Assembly (NCBI GenBank): GCA_914767715.1
Contig: OU612070.1
Coordinates: 7,829,501-7,893,500 of the forward strand
DNA: 64,000 bases
Source of the DNA: Membranipora membranacea
Lineage: Eukaryota; Bryozoa; Gymnolaemata; Cheilostomatida; Membraniporidae
Direction: 5' to 3'
The notes below the pieces were generated by a model. It saw only the letters and a program-made list of their open reading frames with translations. It was not told the DNA's origin and searched no databases. Positions within the stretch are counted from its first letter, which is position 1, and every line of letters begins with the position of its first letter. Made by a program: the position numbers and the translations under genes. Positions 60,949 through 64,000 of this stretch are shown piece after piece.

Positions 60949-63784
60949 TCACTCAACAAACTTGATTCCATCTTTACTACAGAATTTAAACTTCTGATCA
61001 AACTTTGGTAGTTCATACTTGTCGAGCACAGCTTGTATTTGATCGACAGTAGATTGGTTGTATGACCAAACTGGTCTCTCTTTTCTTGCTGAGTAACTGA
61101 TCACTGAATTCTTTTGGCTGTCAAAGTCTAAGGCTTTCAAAGCTAGCTCCATGTGGTCGCTGGATATTTCTAATCTGTCCAGTATCTGCAAAGAATTGAA
61201 AACTATGTGTTTCATAGTTGAACTCAGCAAAAGGGGTCTCAAGCAAATCAGGCCTCCCCTGGCCAGCAAGAGGGGGCATGAGTCTGGGGACGAGCCTTCC
61301 CCATTTGTCAGCCAGTTCTGACTGGTTTCAGCGTTGTAAGCTATGATAACTTGGAAGGCACACTATAAACCAGCACTAGATCTAGATTGATCCAATTTGC
61401 CGGAATATTTAACATTCTATTGGTGAGCCGGCTGCAGCTATACGCCAAATGCAGGCAAACTGGATCATGCATGATATAAAGAAGCAATATGAATATCTAT
61501 TTAAAATCAGAAAGGGTAAAAAGCAATGGAAATTCATGTTTACTTTTGTTGATCATGCCAAGTCGAGCAAAGATCAGTAAATTTTGTTCGTGACGAATAC
61601 TGATCGCGTGGCTTATCAATGATCTTCAAAAATTTTCCATAAAGAATATAGAAATTAAAAAATCACAAATTCACAGAATATCATGAATAATATAATGCTT
61701 TATTGCTGCAATGAAGGTCCCAGTATTTCGGCTACCATGAATTTCTACCTGCAACCAGCATAGCTTGCCAGAAAGTACAATCTTCACAAGGAAACTCGGT
61801 CAAATGGATATGCTGGTACGCTGCTCACCTGTGAAAGGTAGCTCTGTTTATCTGCGACGAGATCCTCATAATTAGCACATATCAGCCTTCCGCTGTTGGC
61901 CTGTTTGTAGAACTTGAGATAAAGGAGTGAGTTGGTGACCCATCGGATATAATGAAGATAGAAGCAGTCGGTATACTTCCCACTCATAACAATTTGTTCG
62001 ATCTCCTCGCCCATACCACTTGTCACCATAAATATCATACGTGATATATCACCCCAGAACAGCTTGTATGATACTAATCGGTTCCATAGCGTCGGTACAG
62101 TCATGTTAAACGCAACATCATAAAAGACCTGATATGAAGATTTAGCTGTCCCAAGGCCGTTGCGGTGTGCCGATATAATATATGATTCTGGAAAGCGTTT
62201 GGAGATGAACGGGATCAGACAAACTTCAGACAGTCCAACCGCCTTGAACATAACTTTTTGCTCGGGAGGAAAGTCTTTGGTGTAAATACGGACACAAGCC
62301 TCAGCTATATCATGGAACTTCTCGCTGTTAGCAACATCGGTTACTGAAAGGCCATGTTTGTATCGCATATCGTATAGATATTTAAGGGGGAAGCAGGTTT
62401 CTGCTAACGCTGTCCATCCGGGTAACGCGTTGAACACCTGACATAGGGCTGTTGAGCCACATCTTGTGGAATGAACCAGGAAATGTATACGCTTTGGGGA
62501 ATTCCCGATACGCTTAGAGAGCGCAGAAATCTTATCGAGGGTTACCACAATGACCTCTGTCCCATAGTACTGCTGTGCTTTAAACATGAAAGGATGCTTC
62601 TCTGTATTGTAAATGTCAAGGTATTTGGGGGTTTTGACAAAGTAAGCATATTCCCCATCTATTGAGTATAGCGTAACATCTTCGTTTAGCAGATAATCAA
62701 GGCTCTCAAATTTCTGATGCCATAACATGTAGTACGTCTCATCCTGCAGGCCAAACAACATAGGGGTTGGTTGCCTCCATATCACAGAGAAGACTTCCGC
62801 CTCTGACGAGCTAACTCCTCCTTGGTGAACCTTAGCTCTGTATGATTCAACTCCTTAAATAAAAAAATTCTGATGTTATGACTGTAATCCTCTATGTCAT
62901 AAACACCAACCTTTCGTTGCAATTTGCAGGCATGGATATTTTGATAAAGGTTTGTTGCCCGCAAGGTTTCAATGAACAGTTACCTTATTTCCCTCCCATC
63001 CACCATACTGTAGGTTGAGTTGCAAACCCCTTATAAACATCACCCTCACAAAACTAGCTTTATTAAGTTTTATCCATTTGCCTGGAAAAATACATGATAT
63101 CAGTAATTACGTACTGTGTCAGTATTCTGTGAAATTCACTGAGTCAAACTGTAACTAAAAACAACAAAATCATATACCTAATATCCGAAGAAAATACAAT
63201 GAATTTTAAAATAATGTCCAAAATGATGGCTCTAAATCAGCCCTGAAAATGTGAAAAAGTATGGATCATACTCTATATGCCTTACGGGCAGCCGAGGGGG
63301 AAGGGGAGGGCAAGAGTAAGGACTGCATATCTGACTTCATAAAAACATTTGTTTTATTCAACCAAGGAGTACTGGAGTAACAGGAGTAACGCTTTTGCTC
63401 CTTGCTTCAACTAAGAGGATCATAATCATAATCCGCCCTGAATAATATGAACTCCAATATGAAATCCTATTCCTTGACCCATATATACAAGCCCTGCTCA
63501 GAGCTCAAGACCTCTGAAATGACACCGAGTTCGACCAATATTAACAAGGATACTAAGTAAGTTTTTGATATTGTCATATATAATATCTTGCCTTCCAACG
63601 TTTTTGAAAACAAAATGTGAAACAAAGCTGTTGCGTCTGCTCCCGATAAACAAATCACATGGTAGCGCCTACCATGAAGATTTTACTCACCATTCAACTT
63701 GTGAATAACAGTCTGCAACATGTGACACATCCATCTCAGGAAATAGAAGAAATATCTCGACAGAAAAGTCCTAACTAAGCCCAT
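60949..63784 (-). CDS. Sulfotransferase-like protein, copy B, three exons, 451 residues
   Basis: Exons in order are 63691-63784, 61829-62853 and 60949-61185 (1356 nt including the stop). Start MGLVRTFLSRYFFYFLRWM. The phosphosulfate loop reads HSTRCGSTALCQVF, the 3'-phosphate motif SAHRNGLGTAKSSY, and ICANYEDLVADKQ is intact. The end is CSKDGIKFVE. It is highly similar to copy A, with the same intron positions and phases (1 and 0), so it arose by DNA duplication, not retroposition. An AATAAA on the minus strand at 60712-60717 corresponds to the one in copy A. The gene faces copy A tail to tail. Both copies keep all motif residues, so both are likely functional; substrate unknown. Confidence 0.86.
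61386..61468. mobile_element. Degenerate MITE of the GATCCAATTTGCC family in the last intron of copy B
   Basis: AGATTGATCCAATTTGCC at the left and GCAGGCAAACTGGATCAT at the right are the family ends. There is no counterpart in the 177-bp last intron of copy A, so it post-dates the gene duplication. Confidence 0.7.
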
Positions 63785-64000
63785 AGTATAAGTAAGGAAT
63801 CAGGCTGTTTTCGTTGTGATTGTAAAAACAGGGTCTTGGTGTACTTATATTTTGCGGCTTCCGATTACTACATGCACAGCTCATGCAACAACCAATTACC
63901 AATACACGTAGGTGCTCATTGGCTAAACATGCATGCGTTCGATACTACTGTGTATTTGAGACTAGCTTAAATATTTGTAAAAAAAGGGTGCGCACTTATT
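63785..64000. other. Upstream flank of sulfotransferase-like copy B
   Basis: Probable promoter and 5' untranslated region. No recognisable core promoter element and no further gene before the window ends. Confidence 0.4.

Overview
This is nuclear DNA from an animal, almost certainly an invertebrate. The genes are split by GT-AG introns and encode animal-specific proteins (an integrin alpha subunit with the GFFKR membrane-proximal motif). The DNA is AT-rich, and introns and spacers are crowded with short non-autonomous DNA transposons and hairpin elements. The sequence alone does not tell me the phylum. Exons were built by hand from splice sites, reading frame and family resemblance. In every multi-exon model below the exon phases join without a break, a strong internal check on the boundaries.

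Layout: (1) 621-3208, minus: an unrecognised five-exon gene for a 309-residue protein with an MGSRLSR amino terminus. (2) 3894-14279, minus: a complete 18-exon integrin alpha gene (1104 residues, no I domain). (3) 22011-27883, minus: four more exons encoding a second integrin alpha signal peptide and first part of the beta-propeller. They end in phase 0, exactly where exon 3 of the integrin gene begins, so they can replace its exons 1-2. (4) 30180-35702, minus: an 11-exon LEO1 gene (PAF1 complex). (5) 37955-49898, plus: a 20-exon telomerase reverse transcriptase (TERT) gene, head to head with LEO1; a pogo/Tigger-like element lies between them. (6) 53754-55909, plus, and 60949-63784, minus: two intact three-exon sulfotransferase-like genes in a large inverted duplication, with fragments of further copies at about 51.7-52.0 and 56.6 kb.

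The most unusual features are: (a) in TERT, a 28-bp minisatellite of about 20 copies that starts inside an exon and repeats the exon end together with its 5' splice site. Each copy is also a small inverted repeat. The same gene carries a tripled 3' splice site at 41.2 kb, and in every extra copy of either signal that I read through, its use introduces a stop. (b) The alternative amino-terminal integrin exons. (c) A hAT-type element at 52476-52887 with a perfect 8-bp target duplication, whose empty site survives in a diverged copy of the region at 57.8 kb. (d) Several families of very small foldback elements, some only 30-42 bp long, with clear target duplications.

The genes do not form one pathway. 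LEO1 acts in transcription elongation, TERT maintains telomeres, the integrin mediates adhesion, and the sulfotransferase-like pair probably modifies an unknown substrate using PAPS.
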